A stretch of 64,000 bases of DNA from Tetracentron sinense (taxonomy: Eukaryota; Streptophyta; Magnoliopsida; Trochodendrales; Trochodendraceae), in assembly GCA_015143295.1 (NCBI GenBank), contig CM026561.1, positions 37,886,875 through 37,950,874 on the forward strand, given 5' to 3'. Below the pieces are notes generated by a model, which saw only the letters and a program-made list of their open reading frames with translations, did no database searches and was not told where the DNA came from. Both the position numbers and the translations under genes were made by a program. This document shows, piece after piece, positions 56,801 through 62,195 of the stretch. Within the stretch, counting starts at the first letter, position 1. Every line of letters begins with the position of its first letter.

Positions 56801-58791
56801 ATTCAGTTCTGTCTCAAAAGCCATTCACTCCTTTTTCACTTAAATTCAAACTCTATGAAAAGGGTACATGGAGATGGCTGGAGATGATGACTCCATCCTT
56901 CTTTCCACCGGACATGTAGAAGCAAAGCTTCCCCCGAGGGAGAAGAGGCAAAGTGAAGCAAGGCAAGTAATTTCAGAGATGGTATTGGCAATTTGGCATC
57001 AACACTGTGATCAACAAATTGGACTATCCCTCAATCGTCACACACCTCCACGATTCTGCAGCAAAACTCTGATATACGGCACTCCGACCCGTTGATCCCA
57101 CAAAAGAGAATACCACATGCTGGAATCCGTTGTCAGGTTGTGAGAACAGTGGCTCGGAAGCAGATGTAAAGGCACCATCAACGTCTGACCTACATTAACG
57201 TCCAAGGCAAAGACCAGACTACCACCAAGTAGTTAGTCAGAGCTGCGGGGCAGCACCTAGAAGTAGGAGGGAAGAAGGATGATAGACTCAAAGAATGGGC
57301 TGATAAAAATAAAAATAGAATTCTTTTCTTCACCAATTTAAGCTTTTTTCTTAATGAAATGAAATTCCCATTTTCGAAGAAAATTCGAGATTAATTTTCT
57401 CTCACTTTTATTTTCCAAAACCGACTTTCTCAATAACCAAATGCTGGATTTAAATTTTCTTTTCACACCTTATTTTCTAGGGAACCATAAACGGGGGTAA
57501 TGATTCGATCCCGCTGATAGAGAACAAGAGATTGTAAATTTGGAAAGCTTTCTAGCTCGGTATTAGGATGTGTACATAAATAACACTTAATGACTCAAAA
57601 TATTTATATTCTAAACAGTTGGTCAACGCGTATAATTAAAAGCACCTGAAGCCTTACAAAAAACAAAGACATGCGTGATCTGTTTTCAATACAGCTAAAA
57701 GAACTAAGGACAAGCATTTAAACATTAAATCGTATAGTTGATGTACACGAGCATATGATTGATCTAATCCAGTGTAGTCAAAACGTCATTTTAAATGTTA
57801 CTACAAAAATAAAGAGCATGGGTTGGAGAAAGGTGAGAGAGAGCCAGATGTAGAAACCCCAAGACAATAGGGGGTCCTAGCTAGCGAAGCAATGGCATAA
57901 GCGATATTTTGACTACACTGATCTAATCATATAATAAGGTGTCATAATATTTCTAGTGCAACCAAAATCATCTGATTAAAAAAAATCAATGTTCATATTC
58001 TAAACTAAATTTATGCCTACATATACTAACATATATGAATGCAATCGTCAGAAGAATTTGCATTTATCCATCATCCATTTCACTGAAGCCAAATAAAAAG
58101 CCTTCTCAATATATATAATGACAATAAAATTAAGGAAATTGAGGAAGAGAAAGCACGATATTTTTGTTGACCAATTCAAACCAGACAATGATATATATGA
58201 GCAATAGATGAGAAACCTTTAAATACGCGCGCTTCTGAGGAGGTGAATCGAAGAATATAACAGTGAGAGACTGCAAAAAATCCATAGAATATGATGCCAA
58301 AGCCTTGATGTTTTTTGTTGCAATTTTCTTTGAGTAGTGGGAGGGCACACCTACAGTTTCCATGAAAGAATCCTTTACAGCATTGGCAGTTGACTGTTTT
58401 GCAAACTCACTAGCATCCTGATTAGATTTAAGTATTCTTCTGTTTTGATTCACAAGTTCCTGCAGGAAAACAATGTAATAGAACAGCCAATGGGAATGAG
58501 AAAATGACCCAACATCGGGAATACGAAAAAAAAAAAACAACAACAGTCATTCTGATCATAATTAAAGAAAAAAAAAATTCTTGGTTTATTTGTTCAAGTT
58601 GGTCCAAACCTTTAAGGCAGTAGCTATGTTTTCATGCATAAAAGAGTCCCTCTTGAGCATAACTATAAAAAGCTTAGCCATAGGTTCAAAATTTTGATAA
58701 GTATCAGTTGGATAACGACAAAAGGAAGGTAGCAATCCCCAGAGACCATGAGCATAAGTCTGCATATCTTTTCGAAGAGGTGACTTTTTAA
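21395..58791 (-). CDS. RRP12: RRP12-like (NUC173 domain) ARM-repeat protein, N-terminal part off window
   Basis: Member of the RRP12 family: nucleolar HEAT/ARM proteins that act in processing and export of pre-ribosomal subunits (established for yeast Rrp12). It resembles Arabidopsis At2g34357 (from memory). Thirteen exons join in phase and give 645 residues to the stop at 21395. Landmarks in order: [17 protein letters not shown] (NUC173 region), [130 protein letters not shown], then a Lys/Arg-rich tail of about 150 residues typical of nucleolar proteins. The family is usually above 1,000 residues, so a large N-terminal part lies beyond 64000 or was not recognised after 58791. Introns total more than 35 kb. 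Confidence 0.87.
21887..21966 (-). CDS. RRP12: RRP12-like exon
   Basis: [20 protein letters not shown] then ADAIPK plus two bases of Arg. Acceptor CATTGCAG, donor AAAAG/GTCTGG (poor match after GT). It follows the VLE exon after a 3.0-kb intron. Confidence 0.8.
22843..23725. mobile_element. Element of the GCCTCAAGGCG / TTTTAAAACA family
   Basis: Begins CAGTGTTTTAAAC then words CACCTCAAGGCGAGGC; ends with GCCTCGCCTCACGCC and GTTTTAAAACATTTG. It shares these ends with the element at 30111-31463, which has a clean target duplication. No duplication is visible here. Confidence 0.5.
23765..23945. other. Possible organelle-derived fragment
   Basis: GGGGTTCGAATCCCTCCTC looks like the T arm and acceptor end of a tRNA, followed by GC-rich, spacer-like sequence unlike the surroundings. 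I could not assign it to a specific organelle gene. Confidence 0.3.
24990..25091 (-). CDS. RRP12: RRP12-like exon
   Basis: 34 codons, [20 protein letters not shown] to [11 protein letters not shown]. Acceptor CTACAG, donor GAG/GTAACA. It is among the most conserved parts of the family. Confidence 0.9.
25196..25324 (-). CDS. RRP12: RRP12-like exon ending at a GC donor
   Basis: 43 codons, [20 protein letters not shown] to [11 protein letters not shown]. Acceptor TAACAG. The exon must end at AAAAG followed by GCACGT; the nearest GT would shift the frame by five bases, so a GC-AG intron of 104 bp is inferred. Confidence 0.85.
25411..25572 (-). CDS. RRP12: RRP12-like exon
   Basis: 54 codons, [20 protein letters not shown] to [12 protein letters not shown]. 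Acceptor GGGCTAG, donor AAA/GTGAGC. It contains the ARM-type helix pair typical of the family. Confidence 0.87.
26095..26378 (+). mobile_element. L1 LINE 3'-end fragment
   Basis: A T-rich 3' region with TTCACCTCTTGGTGAA and then TATCGATCAAACGAAAAAAAA, in the style of the L1 tail at 45270-45287. It has no coding part. Confidence 0.38.
26470..27311 (+). mobile_element. 5'-truncated L1 LINE (ORF2 C-terminus and poly-A)
   Basis: Encodes the C-terminal zf-RVT region in two frames: [20 protein letters not shown], then [20 protein letters not shown], then [20 protein letters not shown] after a frameshift. It ends in A11 at 27301-27311. Orientation is antisense to the host gene. It abuts a gypsy fragment. 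Confidence 0.68.
27312..27795 (-). mobile_element. Ty3/Gypsy integrase fragment
   Basis: On the minus strand: [16 protein letters not shown] (integrase zinc-binding region), then CxxC-like residues, then [20 protein letters not shown] and [11 protein letters not shown], the start of the integrase core. It is broken by frame changes. Confidence 0.65.
29174..29289. repeat. Tandem repeat, 4 x ~30 bp, in LTR copy B
   Basis: Units built on CGTATGCACCGGATAATGTG with TAGACAAGC linkers. They lie within the putative LTR intron 28456-29598. Confidence 0.8.
29607..29729 (+). other. Conserved acidic reading frame inside gypsy LTR copy B
   Basis: 40 codons from Phe (FDIC at residues 1-4) to TAA at 29727. 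About one third of residues are Glu or Asp; key positions are P6, EEEEY, GDY and LDR. The frame is open upstream to an acceptor-like AG at 29598, with the first two exon bases completing a codon, the same phase as in copies A and C. It has no ATG of its own. Function unknown. Confidence 0.5.
30111..31463. mobile_element. hAT-type element with 8-bp target duplication GTAGACGC
   Basis: Flanked by perfect GTAGACGC at 30103-30110 and 31464-31471. Ends CAATGTTTTAAAACACT and TTTTTAAAACACTG form an inverted repeat; sub-terminal words are AAGGCGTGAGGC and GCGCCTCAAGGC. The interior has long GA/CT-rich purine or pyrimidine blocks (30540-31040) with repeated GAAGACGAACCAGATTTGCT, which open artefactual basic frames. 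No transposase is visible. Confidence 0.78.
31960..32073 (-). CDS. RRP12: RRP12-like exon
   Basis: 38 codons, [20 protein letters not shown] to [10 protein letters not shown]. Acceptor TACGCAG, donor ATG/GTAACT. Confidence 0.86.
32675..33632. mobile_element. hAT-like element with near-perfect 8-bp duplication
   Basis: Flanks ATACTTAA (32667-32674) and ATACTCAA (33633-33640) differ at one base. Ends TGTGGTTGTTAAAGG and CCTTGATAACCATG are inverted repeats, with GTCGCC and GCGACC words next to them. The interior carries the (CT)n(CA)n run at 32852-32898. It is related to 13008-13732. Confidence 0.68.
32852..32898. repeat. (CT)n(CA)n compound microsatellite
   Basis: About 12 CT followed by about 11 CA units, one interrupted. 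Confidence 0.9.
33800..33979 (+). mobile_element. Small L1 ORF2 fragment
   Basis: A broken frame reads [18 protein letters not shown], matching the NDWExDxxxRLLSRL stretch near the ORF2 C-terminus of the L1 at 38.4-45.3 kb. Confidence 0.45.
33980..34338. mobile_element. MITE with CATAGTTACCAA inverted ends
   Basis: Left CATAGTTACCAAGTACGGG; right TTTGGTAACTATG. The interior is made of repeated ACGGGTA and ATACGGC words. Flanks GTTTGAGG and GTTCGAGA match at six of eight bases. Related TTGGTAACTATG ends appear at 59282-59294. Confidence 0.65.
34339..35235 (+). mobile_element. Gypsy integrase C-terminal part and polypurine tract (copy A)
   Basis: Broken plus-strand frames show the integrase core end ([14 protein letters not shown]), then [56 protein letters not shown], and a chromodomain-like end ([20 protein letters not shown]) before a stop. 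The polypurine tract AAGGAAGGGAGGA abuts the LTR at 35236. Several internal stops are present. The Tekay/Del-type chromovirus lineage is likely. Confidence 0.75.
35236..37502 (+). mobile_element. Gypsy 3' LTR (copy A), 2267 bp
   Basis: Begins TGTAGAGACC and ends GGTCTCGACA, near-perfect inverted ends, directly after the polypurine tract. A 12-bp inverted repeat pair (GTCGGTCAACCG at 35764-35775, CGGTTGACCGAC at 35826-35837) precedes a TATA box (CTATAAATAA) at 35902. Hairpin GATCGT/ACGATC at 36094-36111, donor-like AAAG/GTAGAT at 36118/36119, acceptor-like GCCAG at 37235, acidic frame at 37244-37348. No 5' LTR was found; the element is 5'-truncated. Confidence 0.82.
37244..37348 (+). other. 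Conserved acidic reading frame inside gypsy LTR copy A (one stop)
   Basis: 34 codons to TGA at 37346, starting Phe-Glu. The frame aligns with copies B and C at EP, EEEY, GDY and LDK. A TGA at 37265 stands where copy B has a Trp codon (TGG), so this copy is broken by one G-to-A change. Confidence 0.48.
37503..38060 (+). mobile_element. 5'-truncated L1 LINE 3' end
   Basis: Starts in the zf-RVT region ([20 protein letters not shown]), loses the frame, and ends with the L1-type 3' region (TTGGTTCACTCTTTGTGAA) followed by (TAAA)n and (TA)n. It lies immediately after the gypsy LTR. Confidence 0.6.
38100..38207 (+). pseudogene. trnP-UGG: Plastid-type trnP-UGG 5' half with upstream spacer
   Basis: 38170-38207 reads as the first half of plastid tRNA-Pro through the UGG anticodon loop (AGCTTGGTAGCACGTTTG, then TTTTGGG). 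Compared with the plastid gene as remembered, it has three G-to-A or C-to-T changes, and it stops at the anticodon loop. The 70 bp upstream may be plastid spacer. Confidence 0.62.
38426..41530 (+). pseudogene. L1 ORF1 pseudogene (DUF4283-type)
   Basis: Starts [19 protein letters not shown], the usual start of this plant L1 ORF1 class. Stop TAG at 38564, a frame change near 38765, stops at about 39438, 39525, 40344 and 41013, and a last frame change near 41290. Recognisable parts: [15 protein letters not shown] near the start, a DUF4283-type block ([31 protein letters not shown]) at 39110-39350, and a Gly/Ser/Glu-rich C-terminal region. No CCHC knuckle was seen. Confidence 0.75.
41527..45129 (+). 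pseudogene. L1 ORF2 pseudogene (endonuclease, reverse transcriptase, zf-RVT)
   Basis: ATG at 41527 overlaps the ORF1 stop (ATGA). Endonuclease landmarks: [43 protein letters not shown]. Reverse transcriptase: [42 protein letters not shown] and the catalytic FADD at 43585-43596. C-terminal zf-[36 protein letters not shown]. Stops at 41707, 42519, 43303, 43492 and 44578; frame changes near 42150-42215, 42760 and 44850-44930. It cannot encode an active enzyme. Confidence 0.85.
46050..46727 (+). mobile_element. hAT relic with BED-finger-like coding remnant
   Basis: 46060-46368 reads, across one stop, [20 protein letters not shown] then [18 protein letters not shown], like the linker after the BED zinc finger of plant hAT transposases. 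The right end GATACTTTGAACCATGG matches the inverted ends of the 11578-12645 element. The left end is not defined. Confidence 0.5.
46730..48560 (-). mobile_element. Degraded retroelement, probable LINE with RNase H
   Basis: Minus strand 46740-46850 reads [20 protein letters not shown], the C-terminal RNase H style of plant L1 ORF2. 47950-48560 carries further protein-like stretches on the minus strand ([40 protein letters not shown]) split by stops; these I cannot place. A separate plus-strand L1-like tail ends near 47530. Confidence 0.35.
48973..50163. repeat. 171-bp tandem duplication interrupted by a hAT insertion
   Basis: Copy 1 is 48973-49143. Copy 2 begins at 49144, is cut at 49177 and resumes at 50024 to about 50163. 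Shared landmarks: GGGTAATTTGGC, TATCCTTCTTATTTG, GTGTTTGC, GAGAAGAGAGAT, GCTAATAAATGAAAGAAAAA. Copy 2 stops 13 bp from the donor of the 23-codon exon. Confidence 0.8.
49178..50023. mobile_element. hAT-type element of the GGAGCCAGG family
   Basis: Left CAAGGGCGGAGCCAGG, right GGTTCCGCCCCTG, with the family's interior words. Flanks GAACACTC and GAAACCACTC look like a target duplication with a two-base difference. The pre-insertion sequence is known from the intact tandem copy at 48973. Confidence 0.75.
50176..50244 (-). CDS. RRP12: RRP12-like micro-exon, 23 codons
   Basis: [20 protein letters not shown] then LKD, in phase 0, between acceptor TTATGTAG and donor GAT/GTAAGA. It stands alone between introns of 18.1 kb and 3.5 kb. 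The residues bridge the HILK and SKEEPRK exons as the family requires. Confidence 0.85.
50951..51202. repeat. Tandem duplication, 2 x 126 bp
   Basis: Units start CTATATATGCAAACAAAATC at 50951 and 51077 and end AGTACACAGCTTCTTC. A third copy begins for a few bases at 51203. Divergence is roughly one base in twelve. Confidence 0.85.
51610..52195. mobile_element. Eroded hAT-like element
   Basis: ATCGCCTGGGC at the left and, at the right, CGCCTAGTCATCGCCCAG then CTTGACTACACTG. The interior 51665-51990 is shared with the 11.6-12.6 kb element. Confidence 0.45.
53710..53844 (-). CDS. RRP12: RRP12-like exon
   Basis: 45 codons, [20 protein letters not shown] to [13 protein letters not shown]. Acceptor GGTGCAG, donor AAG/GTCCGA (weak at +3 to +6). 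Confidence 0.85.
53926..53982 (-). CDS. RRP12: RRP12-like short exon, 19 codons
   Basis: [19 protein letters not shown] between acceptor ATGTAG and donor GAG/GTATGT. It is too short to stand out as a frame and was found by splice phase and continuity with its neighbours. Confidence 0.82.
54103..54196 (-). CDS. RRP12: RRP12-like exon
   Basis: One base completes Arg, then [20 protein letters not shown] and [11 protein letters not shown]. Acceptor CATACAG, donor CAG/GTATGA. Confidence 0.85.
54943..55130 (-). CDS. RRP12: RRP12-like exon
   Basis: 62 codons plus two bases, from [15 protein letters not shown] through a Ser/Glu/Lys-rich stretch to MKKEKEDAQ. Acceptor CTTCAG, donor AG/GTAAGG. It supplies the first two bases of an Arg codon. 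Confidence 0.83.
55336..55712. mobile_element. MITE-like element, TTCGTTTGGTAG ends
   Basis: Left TTCGTTTGGTAGATATTGTC; right GTAGACGCACTACCAAACGG. The interior repeats TTTTTGTCTATTTTTGTAT words. No target duplication was found. Confidence 0.45.
56386..57452. mobile_element. MITE-like element, TTTGGTTATTGAG ends
   Basis: Left CAGCCTGTTTGGTTATTGAG; right CTCAATAACCAAATGCTGG: a 13-bp perfect inverted core, TTTGGTTATTGAG. The GC-rich interior (56530-57240) opens several short frames without recognisable product and may be captured sequence. Confidence 0.6.
57770..57920. mobile_element. 151-bp hAT MITE with perfect 8-bp duplication
   Basis: Starts CAGTGTAGTCAAAA and ends TTTTGACTACACTG, a perfect 14-bp inverted repeat. 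Flanks ATCTAATC at 57762-57769 and 57921-57928 are identical. The CAG...CTG ends and 8-bp duplication are the hAT signature. Confidence 0.88.
58217..58459 (-). CDS. RRP12: RRP12-like exon
   Basis: 81 codons in phase 0, from [14 protein letters not shown] to [12 protein letters not shown]. Acceptor CCTGCAG, donor AAG/GTTTCT. The PPQKRAYL end continues directly into the DTIGCLAS exon, as in the family. Confidence 0.85.
58610..58791 (-). CDS. RRP12: RRP12-like exon (first visible)
   Basis: Acceptor TTTTTTCAG; two bases complete a codon, then [20 protein letters not shown] and on to [10 protein letters not shown]. Phase-0 donor AAG/GTTTGG. The exon carries part of the NUC173 domain. The upstream exon needed to supply one base was not found in the remaining 5.2 kb. 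Confidence 0.82.
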
Positions 58792-59290
58792 CTGAAAAAA
58801 AAAAAAAAAAAACACATTTAATTTCAGAAATTGGTATAGCCATGCATGGAAAGCCTCAAAGCCTCAAAAAATAACCCATTAGCAAGTAGGGTTGAATGTA
58901 ACAGAAAAAAAGAAATGAAAAAGTAATGAGAAGAAAAGACAAAGATGTACGATATGAGATAGAAAATTTTGCTACTTGGTCCCTTGTTGTAAGGCTCCTA
59001 ATAAAGGCAACCTCTAACAACAGTAAAATCAGTGCCTTATCACAAATATTGGGGTCGGCAAAAATTCGGGATAAATTACATAAATAAAAAATTTATGACT
59101 AACAAAATGAACAAAAACGCAATCCATCCATAAAATAATGCTTCTAATATTCAGCTTTGTTAACCATTCTAACGTTTCACTAAAGAACCTCTGGTTTCTC
59201 AGGGCTTGAATATAAGGCCATACCAAATTTTGGCGATTGTTTCGGAACTTTTTCCAAGACGAATTTTTCCCGAATCCCGACTTGGTAACT
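58792..59290. other. Intron or unresolved upstream part of the RRP12-like gene
   Basis: The next upstream exon should end with one coding base before a GT. None was recognised. 59040-59294 resembles a MITE ending in TTGGTAACTATG, like 33980-34338. Confidence 0.4.
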
Positions 59291-59297
59291 ATGCTTG

Positions 59298-59899
59298 CCT
59301 CATGTCTATATTTATTAAATAATATAGTATACGTTTTTTAGGGACAAATGGCCATTACCATAATTATGCCCAATAAAATAATTATACAACTTAATACAAA
59401 ACTACTTTTTTAAAAACGTTCAATGGCACCTACATGGAGATCGGATCACGATTGAACTCGGGGAGAGTTGATTTGCACCCACAAGTCAATTCACTTTTAA
59501 CCTTTATTAACTATTGTTAAGATTTACTAACCCTTGGGGTTCAACAATATACCCTTGGTTTTTAGAAGAAAAAATATTAGAAAAATAATTAACTTTGGTT
59601 AGGAATTTTAAATCTTAGGGTTAATACTTTTTTATTAGTTTTTTTAAAAAAACAAGGTTATATAGTTGAACCCAAGAGTTAATGAATCTAAACCACAGTA
59701 AACAGAGGTCAGAGGTTAAAAGGGACATGTGTTGACCTGTGGGTGTGATTGAAATCTCTCCTAGTTCAATCGCAATTGAGTGATCCGATCACACCTCCCC
59801 ATTCCCATGGCAATGCCTAAAAGAAAGGAAAAAAAAGTTTTTATCAAAAATTCAGTGGGGGCACGCACCCCCACAGGCCCCCACCTGGCTCCGACCCTG
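59298..59899. mobile_element. 5'-truncated element of the GGAGCCAGG hAT family
   Basis: The right end GGGGGCACGCACCCCCAC then CACCTGGCTCCGACCCTG is preserved, and the interior follows the elements at 2895 and 49178. The left end is lost. Confidence 0.65.
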
Positions 59900-60144
59900 C
59901 TCATGGTATTCTATCTTAACTACCACCCCCACCCTACTAGTGTTCTTAGTTCTTACTAAAGTTGATACTCCCATGGATCCTAATTTAAATTGGTCAATAA
60001 CCAAAGGATAGTTAATTGAGGATTCTTGGAGGTGTTGTAGATTGGTAGGTGAACTTATTTATCTTACCATTACTTGTTCTAATATTGCCCACATCATAAG
60101 TGTGGTTCTCCAATTTATTTAATGTCCTTGGGTACCTCACATGG

Positions 60145-60982
60145 ACTCGGTTGTTCGCGTTGTTCGAAAACTCAACGAGTCGACTCGAAACTCGACCGAG
60201 TTCCTTGACATAACTAGGTTTCGAGTTGAGTTGCGTTTTTCAATTCGCCAGACTCGGTCGTATCACATAAGGGTTTTTTTTGTGATTTTTTGCATCAGAT
60301 TTTTTTGGAGCTACAAAACTATTCTACTATGGTTCTGTTAAACCTAGTTTTTATGTTGATTTGAGACTGCAAAACCAGCCTAAACAAGTGAATTGCACAT
60401 GTAGAAGAGGAAAATACAACAAAGAACAGGATAAGGAGTTTACTACTCAATAAACTCAAACAAAAACAAATAGAAGTCATAAGCACAAGAGCTTTAACAG
60501 GGCAACTCCCAGAAAAACACAAGAGCAATACCAAGAGAAAGGGAAGGGAAAAGAGGAAACATCTCACTCAAGATACCCTCTCAATTCTGTGTCAGCTCGG
60601 TTGAACGAGCACCAAAATAAGATTAGATGCCTAATTCGGGAAAGGAAGAGTGAGAGTCCTCAAAGACTCTCGAATTCCTCTCTTTCCTTATCATCCATGA
60701 GATAGCAACTGGTAGAACAACCCAAATTAACCCCCCAAGCACCATCCAAATTCACCCTAAACCAACTGGATAAAACGTTCTAAAAGGATGAAGGGAATAC
60801 CCAATCCACTCCGAGGTGAGAGAGTTTAATCTTGGATAGAATGGCAAGAAATTGGTAATTGCCTCATCGGGATTATATATATTCCGAGTTAAACCGAGTT
60901 GAGTTTTTTTTCGAGCTTTCTAAGTTACTCAACTTCGCTAACTTTCGAGTCGAGTCGACTTTTCAGGTTTTTGAACCATGGA
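60145..60982. mobile_element. Foldback-type element, GAGTCGACTCG ends
   Basis: Left AAAACTCAACGAGTCGACTC then GAAACTCG; right, reversed, AAAACCTGAAAAGTCGACTC. Copia sequence ATGGACT...GTTCGC is repeated on both sides, indicating a target duplication of uncertain length. Confidence 0.55.
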
Positions 60983-61278
60983 CTTGTTCGCATATTAAGG
61001 TATTTGAAAGGTGCTCTTGGTAGTGAACTTCTATAAAGGTCTAATAGGCACCTTCGGGTTGAAGGGTATTGTCACGACCCAAAATCCTTCTAAAATTTTT
61101 GGAGACTTTGGCTCGTGACTTATATATCAAACCATTTTGTAAGAACATACAAGGCATACTAAAAGCAGAAGCTGAAAATTTCTTGAGCAATATTCCAAGT
61201 GACAACAAGAGTTGAATCAAACAAAGAACAAATGGACATTCCCACTTGAACCAATTATAAGCAAGTCACTCTCTCTCC

Positions 61279-61401
61279 TCACTCAACAAAATCTGGATAA
61301 GGCCACCTGTCAAGGCCCCTATCCTCCACTGGATGATCTCCCTCACGATCTTCCTCGACGTACTCCTCCTCGACTCGAGGTCCCGGAGCACAAATATCAA
61401 A
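61279..61401 (-). other. Conserved acidic reading frame inside gypsy LTR copy C
   Basis: Exactly 40 codons from Phe (FDICAPGP) to TGA, the same length as in copy B. It shares FDIC-x-P, EEEY, GD and LDR with B, using different codons. The plus-strand proline-rich frame across the same bases is its shadow. Confidence 0.5.
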
Positions 61402-61712
61402 AGGACCTACCGAAGATGACAGTTCAGCTGAGCATTGAAAGGCTCAGCATATACTAACCACTAAATAATGATGTTATAAGCAATAACATGTTTTCACACG
61501 CAGTTCATGTATCTCAATTAATCAAAACACATGCATACTTTAAATCGAAGTGCGGAAATCATAACTTCAATATCAATGTGCATACTTTTCAAAACTATAT
61601 ACTTTACTTTGCTTTCTTTGAAAACCATATACTTTTACAAGCTTCTTTGAGACTTTTACTTTCCAATTATCATCTTCCATTACTTTACACTTAACTTAGT
61701 CGAGTTAATCAT

Positions 61713-62195
61713 TCTTACTTAGAATCAAATAACTAATTGTTGTACCTAGTCTGAGCACACTAACATCTTTCCAATACCATCCTTGTTCATTCATTTTACT
61801 TGGGATCAAATGACTAGTGGTTGAATCTGGTTTGAGCACACTAACATCCACTCAATACCATCTCTATTCAATATTTTACTTGGAATCAGATGACTAGTGG
61901 TTGTACCTGGTCTGAGCACACTAACATCCTTCCAATACCATCCTTGTTCATTCTTTTACTTGGGATCAGATGATTAGTGCTTGTACCTGATCTGAGCACA
62001 CTAACATCCTCCCAATACCATCTTTATTCAATATTTTACTTGGAATCAAATGATTAGTGGTTGTACCTCGTCTAAGCACACTAACACTCTTCCAATAACA
62101 TCCTTTCCTTTTTGTTTTACTTGGGATCAGGTGACTAGTGGTTGTACATGATCTAAGCACACTATCACCCTCTCAATAACATCTTTTGCAATTGT
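61713..62195. repeat. Tandem repeat, 6 x ~80 bp, in LTR copy C
   Basis: Units begin TTTTACTTGGGATCA, continue GACTAGTGGTTGTACCTG and GAGCACACTAACATCC, and end CAATACCATC. Units alternate in their last ten bases (CTTGTTCATTC against TTTATTCAATA), suggesting a 160-bp higher-order unit. They lie in the putative LTR intron. Confidence 0.85.

Larger units (their letters stand above)
55131..58216 (-). other. RRP12-like 3.1-kb intron
   Basis: Contains two MITE-like elements and one short hAT MITE, listed separately, plus a (CT)n run at 55301-55320. 55800-56380 has no recognised gene. Confidence 0.6.

Noticed and set aside
61212-61457. Plus-strand proline-rich frame
   Set aside because: It is the complement of the acidic frame on the minus strand of LTR copy C.
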